Translations under genes and position numbers: made by a program
Notes under the pieces: generated by a model
What the model saw: the letters and a program-made list of their open reading frames with translations, nothing else
Told to the model about the DNA's origin: nothing
Database searches by the model: none
In this document: piece by piece, positions 45,727-57,580 of the stretch
How positions within the stretch are numbered: the stretch's first letter is position 1
Layout: the number at the start of each line of letters is the position of its first letter
Assembly: GCF_964355755.1 (NCBI RefSeq)
Contig: NC_092673.1
Span: 26,911,001-26,975,000, forward strand
DNA length: 64,000 nucleotides
Reading direction: 5' to 3'
Origin: Antedon mediterranea
Taxonomy: Eukaryota; Echinodermata; Crinoidea; Comatulida; Antedonidae

Positions 45727-48035
45727 CTAAAACACGAAAGAAAGAAACCAGAAAAAATAAATAAAATATGCGTTTAGAAACTGAGAACGAGAGCAATAGA
45801 GGGCGTGTTATTTATTACGTTGGCTAAACTAGATGGTACGCTCGCGTACCATCTCAGCAGATGGTTCTCGAATACACAGTAATTTCAGCGTAACAAAACT
45901 GGCGATTTCAAATGTACGTACCGCAGGACTATAATACATTGTCGTTTACAGAAACGAATAAATAGACACGATGATTTATGCAGTCAACTAAAATTAGCAC
46001 CCTGGGAATTACTTCCGAAGGAGAAACTTATCACAAAATGAGTCCAAATTTTTGATTTGGACTGATTTAAAGAATCCCAATTTGTGTTTTGTATGGGTTT
46101 TTTTTTATATTAGGGTTGAGGGATGGGAAAGCGGATAGGTACAAAGAGGAACAATTTTTCAATATATTCTTTATCCACTCAGTAACGAAATATTTTTTTC
46201 GTGTTTTATAGGCCTATAAATAATATACCTCTAAATACAGTAAAACATTTGCGATTTAATACTTTGTTAAAACTGTCACTGTCATAATCGATTGAAATAT
46301 TAAAGTACATGTCACGATACACCACTACGACGTTTATTTTATTGGTAATTATTAATTAGTACAAACGTTGAGAAGGAACTGTCAGTATAAAGTTTATTTG
46401 TATATAATAATGTGTTTATATATCTAACAGTAGATCTTATCCACAATCTCGGTAATAAAGTTTATCTGTATATATTTTTATACAGGTATTACATCTAACA
46501 GTACGAACATTCACAGTAAGAAATGTTCGATTCAAATGAGGACTAAAAATAGTTAATAGGTATTTACAGTATAAAATAAGTCAAATAAAATAACGCCATG
46601 GGTCTGAACAGGGCCAAGTTTATTCTCAAAGGGCCCATATATTTACCTACCGTATGTGTTAAACCAAGGGCTCATACATTTACCTACTTGTGTTAAACCA
46701 AACTCTGGCAGACTGAGAGATTGGGATGTTCCATTCATCGCAAGTCAATACATTTGTATAATCGTATATTAAATCTATCAAAATAGTATTTTTTAAAGAA
46801 AATCGGTCTGTCTTCAACATTATGATGGTGTACTCTAGCTGTTCAACCGGTTTTCAACTATTAAATTAAATTATCGTAGGAGGAGATAGGAAAATGCGAA
46901 GCCTCCTCGCATTTTTGTGGCGGGTATTTTGCAAGATGGACATCCATTAGACAGTGTATACCACGATCGGAAAACACCCCTATTTGGGGCAAATCGTTGA
47001 ACCTAAATTCGTTTTAATCGTCAATAACTAATTATCTAACTTAATTTAATTAGTAAACAGGGTTACATCAGGTGGTTAAAATCAGTACCGAAAGTACGAA
47101 TCAACTTTATATACCATCGAGTAAAGATTCTAGAAGTAAATTTATATATAGAAGATAACTCAAACTTTTATTGAAGCTCTTTAAACGTCACCAATATATC
47201 GATATTTTTTTCTGAAAATAAAAATGTTTTTATAACTGTATCAACGGCCAATCAGGACGATAACTTAAACATTGCGAACGCTCGTGGAAACAAAAAAAGG
47301 CCATAGGCCTATACATGGCTGCATTAGTGTGCTCAAATTAAATTTGTGTTAGTGTTTACCGACAGGCCAACCGACCGACCGACCATCCGACCAACCGATC
47401 GAAAGTAGAGCTGTAGAGTCGCGTTGCACGCGACTAAAAAGCAAGCAAGCAAACTTAAAAACTTTATATTTTGCCAAGTACAAAAATCAGCTTCGAGGAT
47501 TACCGGAGTATACCGGAGTATAAATTAATAGTTGATTAGACCTTTCCTTTTCTCGTGTCCTGCCCTCAGAATATTCTCATGTCCTGCCCTTAAGAGAGGG
47601 AGGAATTGGCAATGATCCAGCAAAGTCTATCGAATGCAATTGATGTTTGAAACCAATTTAATAATGGAACAATAGACCAAAAATTATGTATGTTCTTGGT
47701 TCACCTGTACTTGATCTTCCTACAAATATTTAAGTTTCATTTGATCGATTATGTAAAGGTTTCATGAAACGGGCAATTGAAATGTTTAGTTCTTTGATTA
47801 TTAAATTACTTTTTTTACTTTATATTTTGTACATTTTGTATTTGTTGTCTTGCTTTGTCCTGCATATGCTTGGTCCTCCAAGCTGCGACCGGGGATGTTT
47901 GTGACATTCTCTTGTTTTTTTTTAATTTGAAATAAAGGAAGCTTTTAATATATATTAAGTTTTCTTGAATTGTTTAATTCTAGACGCACCTTCTTTAAAG
48001 AAACGTGCCACAAGTTTATATCGATTCACCAGGTC
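45727..48035. other. Possible intron and unassigned sequence
   Basis: If the two minus-strand exons are one gene, this lies in its intron. Noted items: a hairpin GATGGTACGC/GCGTACCATC at ~45834, a small tandem duplication near 46613-46700, a hairpin AAAATGCGA...TCGCATTTT at ~46892-46917, and a (CCGA)-rich repeat at 47312-47430. Confidence 0.4.
47312..47430. repeat. Dispersed repeat with (CCGA)-rich core, copy 2
   Basis: Shares the order ATGGCT, TTAGTGTTTACCGA, (CCGA)n and CTGTAGAGTC with 24930-25012. Ends in a small palindrome, GTCGCGTTGCACGCGAC. Confidence 0.6.
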
Positions 48036-48188
48036 AGGTACCGATTTAAATTAGTGTTTTTGACCGGTGATTTTGCGCTGCCTTTTAACCGGTTACCACA
48101 AATTTGTCCTGTTTCTGCTGCCAAGAAAATGGAGTTAATTTATTCACACCGATTTTAACTGGTTATTTTTTATGCAGCAGAAACAGGT
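48036..48188 (-). mobile_element. Right-end fragment of the GGGCCTGTTTCTGCTGC transposon family
   Basis: ACCGATTTAAATTAGTGTTT through TTTTAACCGGTTACCACAAA, CCTGTTTCTGCTGCC and TATGCAGCAGAAACAGG matches 37430-37597 of the larger element. The left end and any coding part are absent. Confidence 0.85.
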
Positions 48189-48727
48189 TAAGATACAGTA
48201 AATGCACTTATTTGAAACAAGGGCAATGACATCACGACAAATACGTAACTAAACGGAAATGCACATTTTTTCTTTTTGAACAGCGAGTGTAGGTCAAACG
48301 AAATGCAATACAAAACATCAGTTTATTTCAATACCCCATTAATTCAGCATTTTAACTTTATGTCAAGGCTAAAGATTTATAATTTGTCACTTAATTGTTA
48401 ATTCGTTCACGTATTTTTTTTATTTATGTATTCATTTATAGTTAGGAATAATACAGAAAAATAAGTGGTAATTTCTTTTTCAGATCAAAAAATGCGTAAA
48501 ATAGTAAATACATTTACGAAATGCAATGTTTAAATTATCATTATTTATAAACAATCAATAGACTCATCCGACTGGTCTGTTTTTTAGATCAGCGGTTCAA
48601 ACGCGGCGCCCAGTACCGTGGACACAATAACAATTATTCGGAATAATGCTAAATAAAACTAAATCAGAAATAGCTTTTATAATACGAATCTACTGCGCGC
48701 AAGCTCTGTGAGTTTTAGAGGTATGTC

Positions 48728-48776
48728 ATCGGGACATGGATGGAGTTCTAAATTTTTTATACCTCCATGATCTGGA
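48728..48776. mobile_element. Diverged micro-palindromic insertion (35 bp)
   Basis: 48735-48769 starts CATGGATGGAG and ends CCTCCATG with an AT-rich centre. Flanks are ATCGGGA (48728-48734) and ATCTGGA (48770-48776), identical at six of seven bases. Confidence 0.5.
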
Positions 48777-48876
48777 GGTCGTGGGTTCGAGTCTCAAAAA
48801 GCACCGAGCAGTGTTTTTTTATTGCATATTTATTTTGTATTAGTCAATTACAGTACATATTTAAAACATATTTAAA

Positions 48877-49205
48877 AAGCGTGGAATCCACAATTAAATT
48901 CATATATATTACATTATATTTAAACGGCTGATTTTCAGTGTCAGTGTTGTATCGCCATAGTGTGACAATGATTCCCAGTAGGCCTATTATTGGCAAATTC
49001 CAAGAATCGGCTATAAATGTTAAAAGTGAACAAGAAAAATATATAACAAATTTAAGCAGCGTAGAATCCACAATTAAATTCATATATATAATATTATATT
49101 TAACATCCGATTCTCAGTGTTGTCTCCACAGTGTGACACTATTCCTAGTTTCATAGACAAATTCCCAGAATCGGCAAGTTTAAAAGTCAGCAAGAAAAAT
49201 GTATT
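48877..49205. repeat. ~180-bp tandem duplication, two diverged copies
   Basis: GTGGAATCCACAATTAAATT...TCAGTGTTGTATCGCCATAG...CCAAGAATCGGCTATAAATG...AACAAGAAAAATAT is repeated as GTAGAATCCACAATTAAATT...CAGTGTTGTCTCCACAGTG...CCCAGAATCGGCAAG...AGCAAGAAAAATGT. Small ORFs on both strands here derive from it. Confidence 0.7.
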
Positions 49206-49652
49206 TTTTTCTTATCTTTTGTGGTTCACCACCACCTTTATTCATTCAATGTTTCATTACATAATTTCCAAACATTTTCTACCTTTTTTCATTATTTTCT
49301 GTTTTTCCCTCATTAATATCATAATTTTAACATTACTAAACATTAGCATTAATTTAGTATTTTTGTTTTCTGAATTACTAAACATTAACACAAAGCATTT
49401 ACTTCTTAACATTCTTTTTTCTTGTGTTAAATCCTCTATTTACAATAACCAGTTGTATATTAAGCAAGAAAATGTAAATAAAAACATTTAGTTTAGGCCT
49501 AAGCAGCGTTGAATACGCAATAATTTTTGTTTTTCTCTTTTTGTTTTGTGTGATTTGTAAAAGGAAATGAATGAATATTTAAAGTCACAAGAGTGTAGGT
49601 TTGACCCACCCAATAAAAAATAACGTTCCTTATATACTGTAGGCCTACATAC

Positions 49653-49718
49653 CTTCCCAGCTGAGACGTACATAACAGTCACGCAGAACACACACGCAAT
49701 CAAAAGACACCGTACCAT
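49653..49718 (-). CDS. Candidate first coding exon encoding a signal peptide
   Basis: On the minus strand an ATG at 49716-49718 starts 22 codons, MVRCLLIACVFCVTVMYVSA then GK, ending at AAG followed by the donor GTATGT. The sequence has a textbook secretory signal: a basic N-region, a ~14-residue hydrophobic core, and a small-residue V-S-A motif for signal peptidase. The exon ends in phase 0. Mature protein would come from exons at lower coordinates; the nearest plausible one is 45481-45726, about 3.9 kb away. No promoter element is certain, though TATTTAAATATAAAA lies about 170 bases upstream. Without the downstream exons the protein class cannot be stated. Confidence 0.45.
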
Positions 49719-50112
49719 AATCAGTTCTGTAATCGATCAGTATTTTTTACAAATCATTCACAAATAAAATATCCTTTGGGCTGTGTTAAACAAACCGAGT
49801 TGGTACGTCCGCTTCGTTTGGAGACCAGTCGTAATTGAAGTACAGGCTAACAATTGAAGACTATATCATGCCCTTGGCTGATGATGCTCTGTATTTAAAT
49901 ATAAAAGAATGAGTTATAAAGACTTGAAAGTAAACCACAGGTTAATTGTACTACCCGCAGTTGTTCGTTTTTATCCTATAATCTGATTACTAAACCTAAA
50001 AATGGTCATTATAATAAAAGGTATGTATCGGCGGCATTTTTCGTCATTTTCAACCAACGCAAAAAGTTAGACATTCTTGGAATTAGAATTCCATTTAATG
50101 TAAAAGCATTTA
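49719..50112. other. Possible upstream region of the minus-strand signal-peptide exon
   Basis: No repeat recognised. Holds the TATA-like sequence at ~49890-49905 mentioned for the exon. Confidence 0.25.
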
Positions 50113-51459
50113 TTGGTTATCCGCAACGAAGTTGCAGGATAACCTCTTGTGATTGTACGAAATCATTCTGTATGATTTTTGTGTAACGCTTTTCTCTAAA
50201 ACTCGCAAACATAACATTTCGGTAACTATCTTAACATATTGACATTTACGTAACGTCGTCAAGCGAAGCTTTTCATGACGTTTACAATTGCGCAACGTGA
50301 CTTACGCGCGATTTAACGATTTTGTCGTATTTAACATAGCTCGACAACCAAATAAAATTTCAACTTGAAACTTTGCAAAAGTTTAATCTATATCATGCGC
50401 TAACTTTCTGTTGAAAAAAAATTCCGTGTTTTACACAAAGTTACGCGCGCACGCGCATTTAAAATTTCAAAATGCGCAAAATTAATTTCTAATCAACTTT
50501 CTACGCGTTTCATGTCGTTTTAAGCATGTCAAAAATTCCCACGCGTGCGCACATTTTTACGTGTGCGGTGCGCACGTAGCATTGAAAACGTATTTTTTTC
50601 GCGTGATTTATGTTTTTCCAGCCTTTTCTAGTAATTTTACCAAATTTTAAACAATTTCGACTTAAAGATACGTCATACGAGCACGTCGAATTGGACAATT
50701 TACGCGCGTTTTTTATGAAAAGGTTAAAAAATTCGTTTAAAATATGCCTTTTTTTAAACAGTCGTAATTTCTAAACTAGACGGTCAAATTTTTGTGGATG
50801 ACATATTCTAGAAGTAGATGAGTTGTAGATATCGGATCAGGTATTAATATGGCTAACCGGACATTGTGACGTCATCGTATGGCCACGCGAATATAAAATT
50901 TAGGATTTTTGTATCTTTCGTCATAGCTCATCACATTGAATAGAGCGCATCTCCACTTATCCGTTTTCCATTTTCACCCCGATTTTGATATTATCTAGGT
51001 CAATCAACTATCTTTCGCATGAGTTAAAAATATTTTAATTTTTTTGACGTCATCATGCCTAAAAATTTTAATCACGTGTGGCATCAATTTCATCTTTACA
51101 GTAAATTTTAATCTGTTATAGCTCGTAAAAATAAAATGTGATAATCACGATTAAAACTTTTTCTGGAAGCTATTGGATTGTAGATACGAAATTATGTAAA
51201 AATGTTGCCAATCGGATGTTGTGACGTCATCATATGGCCAGTTAAATAAAAAAGGTCGTATTTTCATCTTTTGCGTCATAATTCATTACATTTAAAAGAG
51301 CGCGCATCAATATTTCACGTATTCAAATTTCTCCTACACGCTAATACGTTGTTGCTGTGAACAGTTCCTTTTGTCCTCAACCTATCCCCTTAATGTTAAT
51401 GTTGCACCACTTGCGCGGCGGATAACCAAACTCGTCAAAGTGACGAGTTACATGTCTAG
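50113..51459 (+). mobile_element. Helitron/Helentron-like non-autonomous element, copy 1
   Basis: The 5' end starts with a near-palindromic hairpin (GGTTATCCGCAAC-GAA-GTTGCAGGATAACC) and CTCTTGTGATTGTACGAAAT. The 3' end has a hairpin ACTCGTCA-AAG-TGACGAGT, seven bases, then CTAG followed by T. A subterminal hairpin close to a CTAG end fits Helitrons, and structure at both ends fits the Helentron type. About 1.35 kb; no Rep/helicase. The body contains ACGCGCGCACGCG words and repeated TGACGTCA sites. Conserved minus-strand ORFs of ~60 codons recur in the copies but look non-coding. Confidence 0.6.
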
Positions 51460-51541
51460 TTGGTTATCCGCAACGAAGTTGCAGGATAACCTCTTGTGAT
51501 TGTACGAAATCATCATCATCATCATCATCATCAACTTTTTA
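51460..51541 (+). mobile_element. Isolated 5' head of the Helitron-like family
   Basis: The hairpin GGTTATCC...GGATAACC, TTGTGATTGTACGAAATC, (ATC)n and AACTTTTT are present, and then a second, different head begins at once. Confidence 0.65.
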
Positions 51542-53129
51542 TTAGTTATCCGCATTCAGCGGATAACTCCTTGTAACTGTCCTGTTACTTTTTTTTTTTT
51601 TTCTTTCTTTCTCCCTCATTTTTGTGGCTCGCGTATCTCAAAAACGTGTAAACAAAACATGTTATAACTTTGTCAGCATGAGGGCATTCAGGTGAAGTTG
51701 TGCACCTCCTATTTTTGAATGACGTCAGAGTTGCGCAACATGACTTACGCGCGTTTTTACGAATTTCGCATTTTTAACATAGATTGAAAACCATATAGCA
51801 ATTTAAATTGAAACTTAACGAAAGTTTAATTGATATCTTGCGCTAACAGAATGTGAAAAAAAAATGGCATGTTTCACAGGAAGTTACGCGCGCACGCGCG
51901 TTTAAAATTTCAAAATGCGAAAAATCAATTTCTAATCAACTTTCTACGCGTTTCATGTCATTTTGAGCATGTAAAAAATTCCCACGTACGCGCATTTTTT
52001 TACGCATGCGGTGCGCACGTAGCGTTGAAAACCATTTTTTTCGCGTAATTTATGTTTTTCCAGCCTTTTCTAGTAATTTTACCAACTTTTGAACAATTTC
52101 GACTTAAAATTACGTCATACGGGCACGTCGAATTGGATAATTTACGTGCATTTTTGATGAAAAAGTTCAAAAAGTCGTCAAAATTTGTCAAAATTATGCC
52201 CTTTTTTAAACAGTTATAGTTCCTAAACTAAACGGTGAAAGTTATTTTTATTGCATATTCTGAAAGTTGATGAGTTGTAAATTTTGAATCATGCATTAAT
52301 ATGGCTAACCGGACATTGTGACGTCACCGTATGCCCACGCGAATATAAAATATAGGATTTTTGTATCTTTCATCATAGCGCATGACATTTAATAGAGCGC
52401 ATCTCCAATTATCTGTTTTCCATTTTTACCCCGATTTTTATATTATCTAGCTCAATCAACTATCTTTCGTATGAGTTAAAAATATTTTAATATTTATGAC
52501 GTCATCATGTCTAAAAATGTAAATAACGTGGGTCACTTATTTTCGTCCTTACAGTAAATTTCAATCTGTTATAGCTCGTCAGAATAAAACGTGATAATCA
52601 TGAATAAAACGTTTTCTGGAAGCTATTGAATTGTAGATACGAATTCATGTAAACATTTTGCCAATCGGATGTTGTGACGTCATCATATGGCCAGTTGAAT
52701 AAAAAAAGGCGTATTTTCATATTTTGCGTAATAGTTCATCACATTTAAAAGGGCGCGCATCTATATTTTACGTATTCAAATTTCTTCTACACGTTAATAT
52801 GTGGTTGCTGAGATAATGTCCTTCCGAAATTGCTAACTTAGTGTTTCATTTTGATACCGTCGCCATGTTAAAAATAAGAATAAATGGGGGGTCTCGTAAT
52901 TTCACCTATTCTACACTGTATGTAACATGTATACAGAGTATACCGTTTGCACTGTATATACTATATGACACAAAATAGACTGAATTCAGCACTAACAACG
53001 TATGATATTCTTCATTTCAGGTCATAATGCCATAATCTTTATCTGTGTGCAATATTCCAACGTATGACGTGCACGTGGCGTTTGTCGTGCGGATAACTAA
53101 CTCGTCAAAGTGACGAGTTTCATGTCTAG
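51542..53129 (+). mobile_element. Helitron/Helentron-like element, copy 2 (AGTTATCCGC head)
   Basis: The head AGTTATCCGC-ATTCA-GCGGATAACT is a perfect hairpin of a second subfamily. The body is alignable with copy 1 throughout. The 3' end is GTGCGGATAACTAACTCGTC then the hairpin and CTAG at 53126-53129. Confidence 0.6.
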
Positions 53130-54484
53130 TTCTTCTTCTTTCTTTCTGTATGATTTTTGTGTAACGCTTTTCTCTAAAACTCGCAAACATAACATTTCGG
53201 TAACTATGTTAACATTTTGACATTTATGTAACGTCGTCAAGCGAAGCTTTTCATGATGTTTACAATTGCGCAACGTGACGTACGCGCGATTTAACGATTT
53301 TCTCGTATCTAACATATGTCGAAAACCAAATAACATTTTAAAGTGAAACTTTGCAAAAGTTTAATTTATATCATGCGCTAACTTTCTGTTGAAAAAAAAT
53401 TGCGTGTTTTACACAAAGTTACGCGCGCACGCGTATTTAAAATTTCAAAATGCGCAAAATTAATTTATAATCAACTTTCTACGCGTTTTATGTCGTTTTA
53501 AGCATGTCAAAAATTCCCACGCGTGCGCACATTTTTACGTGTGCGGTGCGCACGTAGCATTGAAAACGTATTTTTTTCGCGTGATTTATGTTTTTCCAGC
53601 CTTTTCTAGCAATTTTACCAAATTTTAAACAATTTCGACTTAAAGATACGTCATACGAGCACGTCGAATTGGACAATTTGCGCGCGTTTTTTATGAAAAG
53701 GTTAAAAAATTCGTTTAAAATATGCCTTTTTTTAAACAGTCGTAATTTCTAAACTAGACGGTCAACTTTTTGTGGATGACATATTCTGGAAGTAGATGAG
53801 TTGTAGATATCGGATCAGGTATTAATATGGCTAACCGGACATTGTGACGTCATCGTATGGCCACGCGAATATAAAATTTAGGATTTTTGTATCTTTCGTC
53901 ATAACTCATCACATTGAATAGAGCGCATCTCCACCTATTCGTTTTCCATTTTCACCCTGATTTTGATATTGTCTAGGTCAATCAACTATCTTTCGCATGA
54001 GGTAAAAATATTTTAATTTTTTTGACGTCATCATGCCTAAAAATTTAAATCACGTGTGGCATCAATTTCATCTTTACAGTAAATTTTAATCTGTTATAGC
54101 TCGTAAGAATAAAATGTGATAATCACGATTAAAACTTTTTCTGGAAGCTATTGGATTGTAGATACGAAATTATGTAAAAATGTTGCCAATCGGATGTTGT
54201 GACGTCATCATATGGCCAGTTAAATGAAAAAGGTCGTATTTTCATCTTTTGCGTCATAATTCATTACATTTAAAAGAGCGCGCATCAATATTTCACGTAT
54301 TCAAATTTCTTCTACACGCTAATACGTTGTTGCTGAGATAATTTCCTTTCGGAATTGCTACCTTCGCGTTTTATTTTAAAACCGTCAACATGTTAAAAAT
54401 TGCAATAAATAGCAGGTCCCGTAATTTCACCTATTCTACACTGTATGTCACTGTATGTGATATGGATACAGAATATACTGTTTA
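53130..54484 (+). mobile_element. Helitron/Helentron-like element, copy 3, both ends missing
   Basis: From TTTCTGTATGATTTTTGTGT onward it follows copy 1 closely (more alike than to copies 2 and 4) but has no 5' head. Its right end stops at ATATACTGTTTA, where the next heads begin, without the 3' hairpin. Confidence 0.6.
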
Positions 54485-54610
54485 TTGGTTATCCGCAACG
54501 AAGTTGCAGGATAACGTCTTGTGATTGTACGAAATCATCATCATCATCATCATCATCAACTTTTTGGTTATCCGCAACGAAGTTGCTGGATAACCTTTTG
54601 TGATTGTACG

Positions 54611-54643
<33 letters not shown>

Positions 54644-54713
54644 ACTTTTTATTGGTTATCCGCAACGAAGTTGCAGGATAACCTCTTGTGATTGTACGAA
54701 ATCATCTTTTTTT
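54485..54713 (+). mobile_element. Array of three stacked 5' heads
   Basis: GGTTATCCGCAACGAAGTTG heads start at 54487, 54566 and 54654, each followed by TTGTGATTGTACGAAATCAT; the first two continue into (ATC)n and CAACTTTTT, the third ends in ATCTTTTTTT. None has its own body. Confidence 0.75.
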
Positions 54714-56284
54714 AGTTATCCGCTTAGTAGCGGATAACTCCTTGTGATTGTAGTGGATCAATATTTTTTTTTTTCTGTATTATTCTTATTTCTTTCCCAT
54801 TTTTTTGTGAGTCACGTTTCTCTAAAATGTGTAAACATAACATTTTATAACTTTGACAACATGTGGGCATTTACGTGAAGTTGTGCATCTCCTATTTTGA
54901 ATGACGTCAGAGTTGCGCAACGTGACTTGCGCGCGATTTTATGATTTTTAATGATTGATCATAGCTTAAAATCCAAGAGTAATTTTTTTTTTACCCTTTG
55001 TGAAAATTTAAGTCATATCAAGGGCAAACTGTTAGTGCACTAAAAATGGCATGTTTTACAAAAAGTTACGCGTGCACGCGCATTTAAAATTTCAAAATGC
55101 GCAAAATTAATTTCTAATCAACTTTCTACGCGTTTCATGTCATTTTAAGCATGTAAAAAATTCCCACGCGTGCGCACATTTTTACGTGTGCGGTGCGCAC
55201 GTAGCATTAAAGACATATTTTTTTCGAGTGATTTATGTTTTTCCAGCCTTTTATAGTAATTTTACCAACTTTTAAACACTTTCGACTTAAAGTTACGTCA
55301 TACGAGCACGTCGAATTGGACAATTTGCGCACGTTTTTGATGAAAAAGTACAAAAATTTGTCAAAATTATGCCTTTTTTTAAACAGTCGTAATTTCTAAA
55401 CTACACGGTCAACTTTTTGTGGATGACATATTCCGGAAGTAGATGAGTTGTAGATATCGGATCATGTATTAATATGGCTAACCGGACATTTTAACGTCAT
55501 CGTATGGCCACGCGAATATAAAATTGAGGATTTTTGTATCTTTCGTCATAGCTCATCACATTTAATAGAGCGCATCTCCACTTATCCATTTTCACCCCGA
55601 TTTTGATATTTTCTAGGTCAATCAACTATCTTTCGCATGAGTTAAAAATATTTTAATTATTATGACGTCATCATGCCTAAAAATTTAAATTACATGTGGC
55701 ATTAATTTCATCTTTACAGAAAATTTTAATCTGTTTTAGCTCGTAAGAATAAAATATGATAATCACGATTAAAACGTTTTCTGGAAGCTATTGGATTGTA
55801 GATACAAAATCATGTAAAAATTTGGCAAATCGGATGTTGTGACGTCATCATATGGCCAGTTAAATAAAAAAAGTCGTATTTTCATATTTTGCGTCATAGT
55901 TCATTACATTTAAAAGAGCACGCATTAATATTTTACGTATTTAAATTTCTTCTACACGGTAATATGTTGGTGCTGAGATAATTTCCTTCCAAAATTGCTA
56001 TATCAGTGTTTCATTTTCATACCGTCACCATGTTAAAAATTGCAATAAATAGTGGGTCCCGTAATTTCACCTATTCTACACTGTATTAATATGTATACAG
56101 ATTATACTGTGTATACTATATGACAGAAAATTGACAGAATTCAGCACCAACAACATATCATATTCTTCAGTTCATGTCATAATGCCATAATCTTTTTCTG
56201 TGTGCCATATACCAACGTATGACGTGCACGTGGCGTTTGTCGTGCGGATAACTAACTCGTCAAAGTGACGAGTTACATGTCTAG
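54714..56284 (+). mobile_element. Helitron/Helentron-like element, copy 4 (AGTTATCCGC head)
   Basis: The head AGTTATCCGC-TTAGTA-GCGGATAACT is followed by a full body and the standard 3' end: CGTGCGGATAACTAACTCGT, the ACTCGTCA/TGACGAGT hairpin, and CTAG at 56281-56284. Same subfamily as copy 2. Confidence 0.65.
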
Positions 56285-57249
56285 TTAAAAATTCCATTCT
56301 GTGGTTTGGTCGATTTTGGTAGTGGGCGAGCAATTAAATACATTGATTTTGACCGAGGATATGATTGTGCTGAGGTGGGCGGGAACAAACTTCAAAGACT
56401 TTCACTAACCGGTACTGACGTACCTATTTTAGTACCGTAGCTTAGGGAAAATTATGTGGTACATGTTAATTCAAACAAAAACGAAACAAATTGGTCCAAC
56501 GGTTTTAGGAGCGAGACGTAATCAAAATTAGGCGCGTAAAGTCTCTGCGTTTCTGCGTTCAAAACTTCGATATAGATACCTTTATTAAGTTCATTATAAA
56601 TATTTCCATGCAGCAACATTGCTTATTAATAAACGGATCGCTAAAGATATCAGAAGCAAAAGCTTGGAATAAGATCCCCCTGTAAAAATTCAACAAAGTT
56701 TGTCTGTAAATAGTTTTAAAATTAATTATAAAAAGCATTTCTTAAAAAAATTGTGTTTCCCACGTATTATTATTAACGTTAATTTTTATATTTTTTCTAT
56801 TTAATTTGTTATCAATCAATCAATCAAAGTAACATGTATTTCTCTTCTTCTCTTTCATAGAATATAAAAATTAACAGTAAATATGATTAAAATAAGAGGG
56901 GCAACATTCCAAAAATGCGAAGCTTGTATAAGGCAGCCCATAAAAACTGAAAAAAAAAAAACAGGACAACACGGGAACCATGAAAAACAGAAATTTTGTT
57001 GATCTTTTCTTTTCTGAATTATGTTATCCTGCCTAAATATGTTTTAATAAAAAAACATGCTGTATTGTTTTCCTTTTTTCCCCCAAGTTGTATGAACTAA
57101 TAACTTATTTAATACATAATGCTATCAACTTATTCAACTGTGGTTCACCCTTAACGTCACGCACCATCTGAATTTGGTAAATGGTTTGACAATTTCTATA
57201 TAATGATACCCTAAGGTGACGAAGGTGTAATTGCTTGTTCTCACGTTCA
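56285..57249. other. Unassigned interval
   Basis: No exon or clear repeat recognised. Confidence 0.3.
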
Positions 57250-57580
57250 TTAAAGATGTATTGTCCCCCAAAAACATGAAATGAAGATTAATTAAATCAG
57301 ACAATTATGTTACAAAATGTTATTTTGTAGTTTTAATTAAGTTTGGCCTAATCACTTCCATAGAAGTTTTCTCTTAAATGGTTAATTTCAACCAAAAATT
57401 CATTGGCTGACAGCCAATTTGACCATTTTTTGCTTTAAATTACATTTTTTCAGGTAAATACTTTTTTTTTCGATCAAATTTTTGGTCAAAGTAGATAACT
57501 ATTATGTTAAATTAAAATGGAATATTCAACAAAAAATGTTTTATTGAATTATTTTTTCAGGGGGGACAATACATCTTTAA
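57250..57580. mobile_element. MITE with TIR AGATGTATTGTCCCCC and TTAA target site, copy 1
   Basis: TTAA|AGATGTATTGTCCCCC at the left and GGGGGGACAATACATCT|TTAA at the right. TTAA duplications are typical of piggyBac- and Kolobok-type elements. Inside, AAATGTTATTTTGTAGTTTT and CACTTCCATAGAAG are shared with copy 2. Confidence 0.85.

Noticed and set aside
48782-48796. B-box-like GGTTCGAGTC on the plus strand
   Set aside because: The apparent anticodon stem before it is largely explained by the micro-palindromic insertion at 48735-48769, and the T stem does not pair.
50510-53676. Conserved ~62-codon minus-strand ORFs at 50510, 52000 and 53488
   Set aside because: They lie in the shared body of the Helitron-like copies; recurrence follows from repeat identity, and frames break in the more diverged copies.
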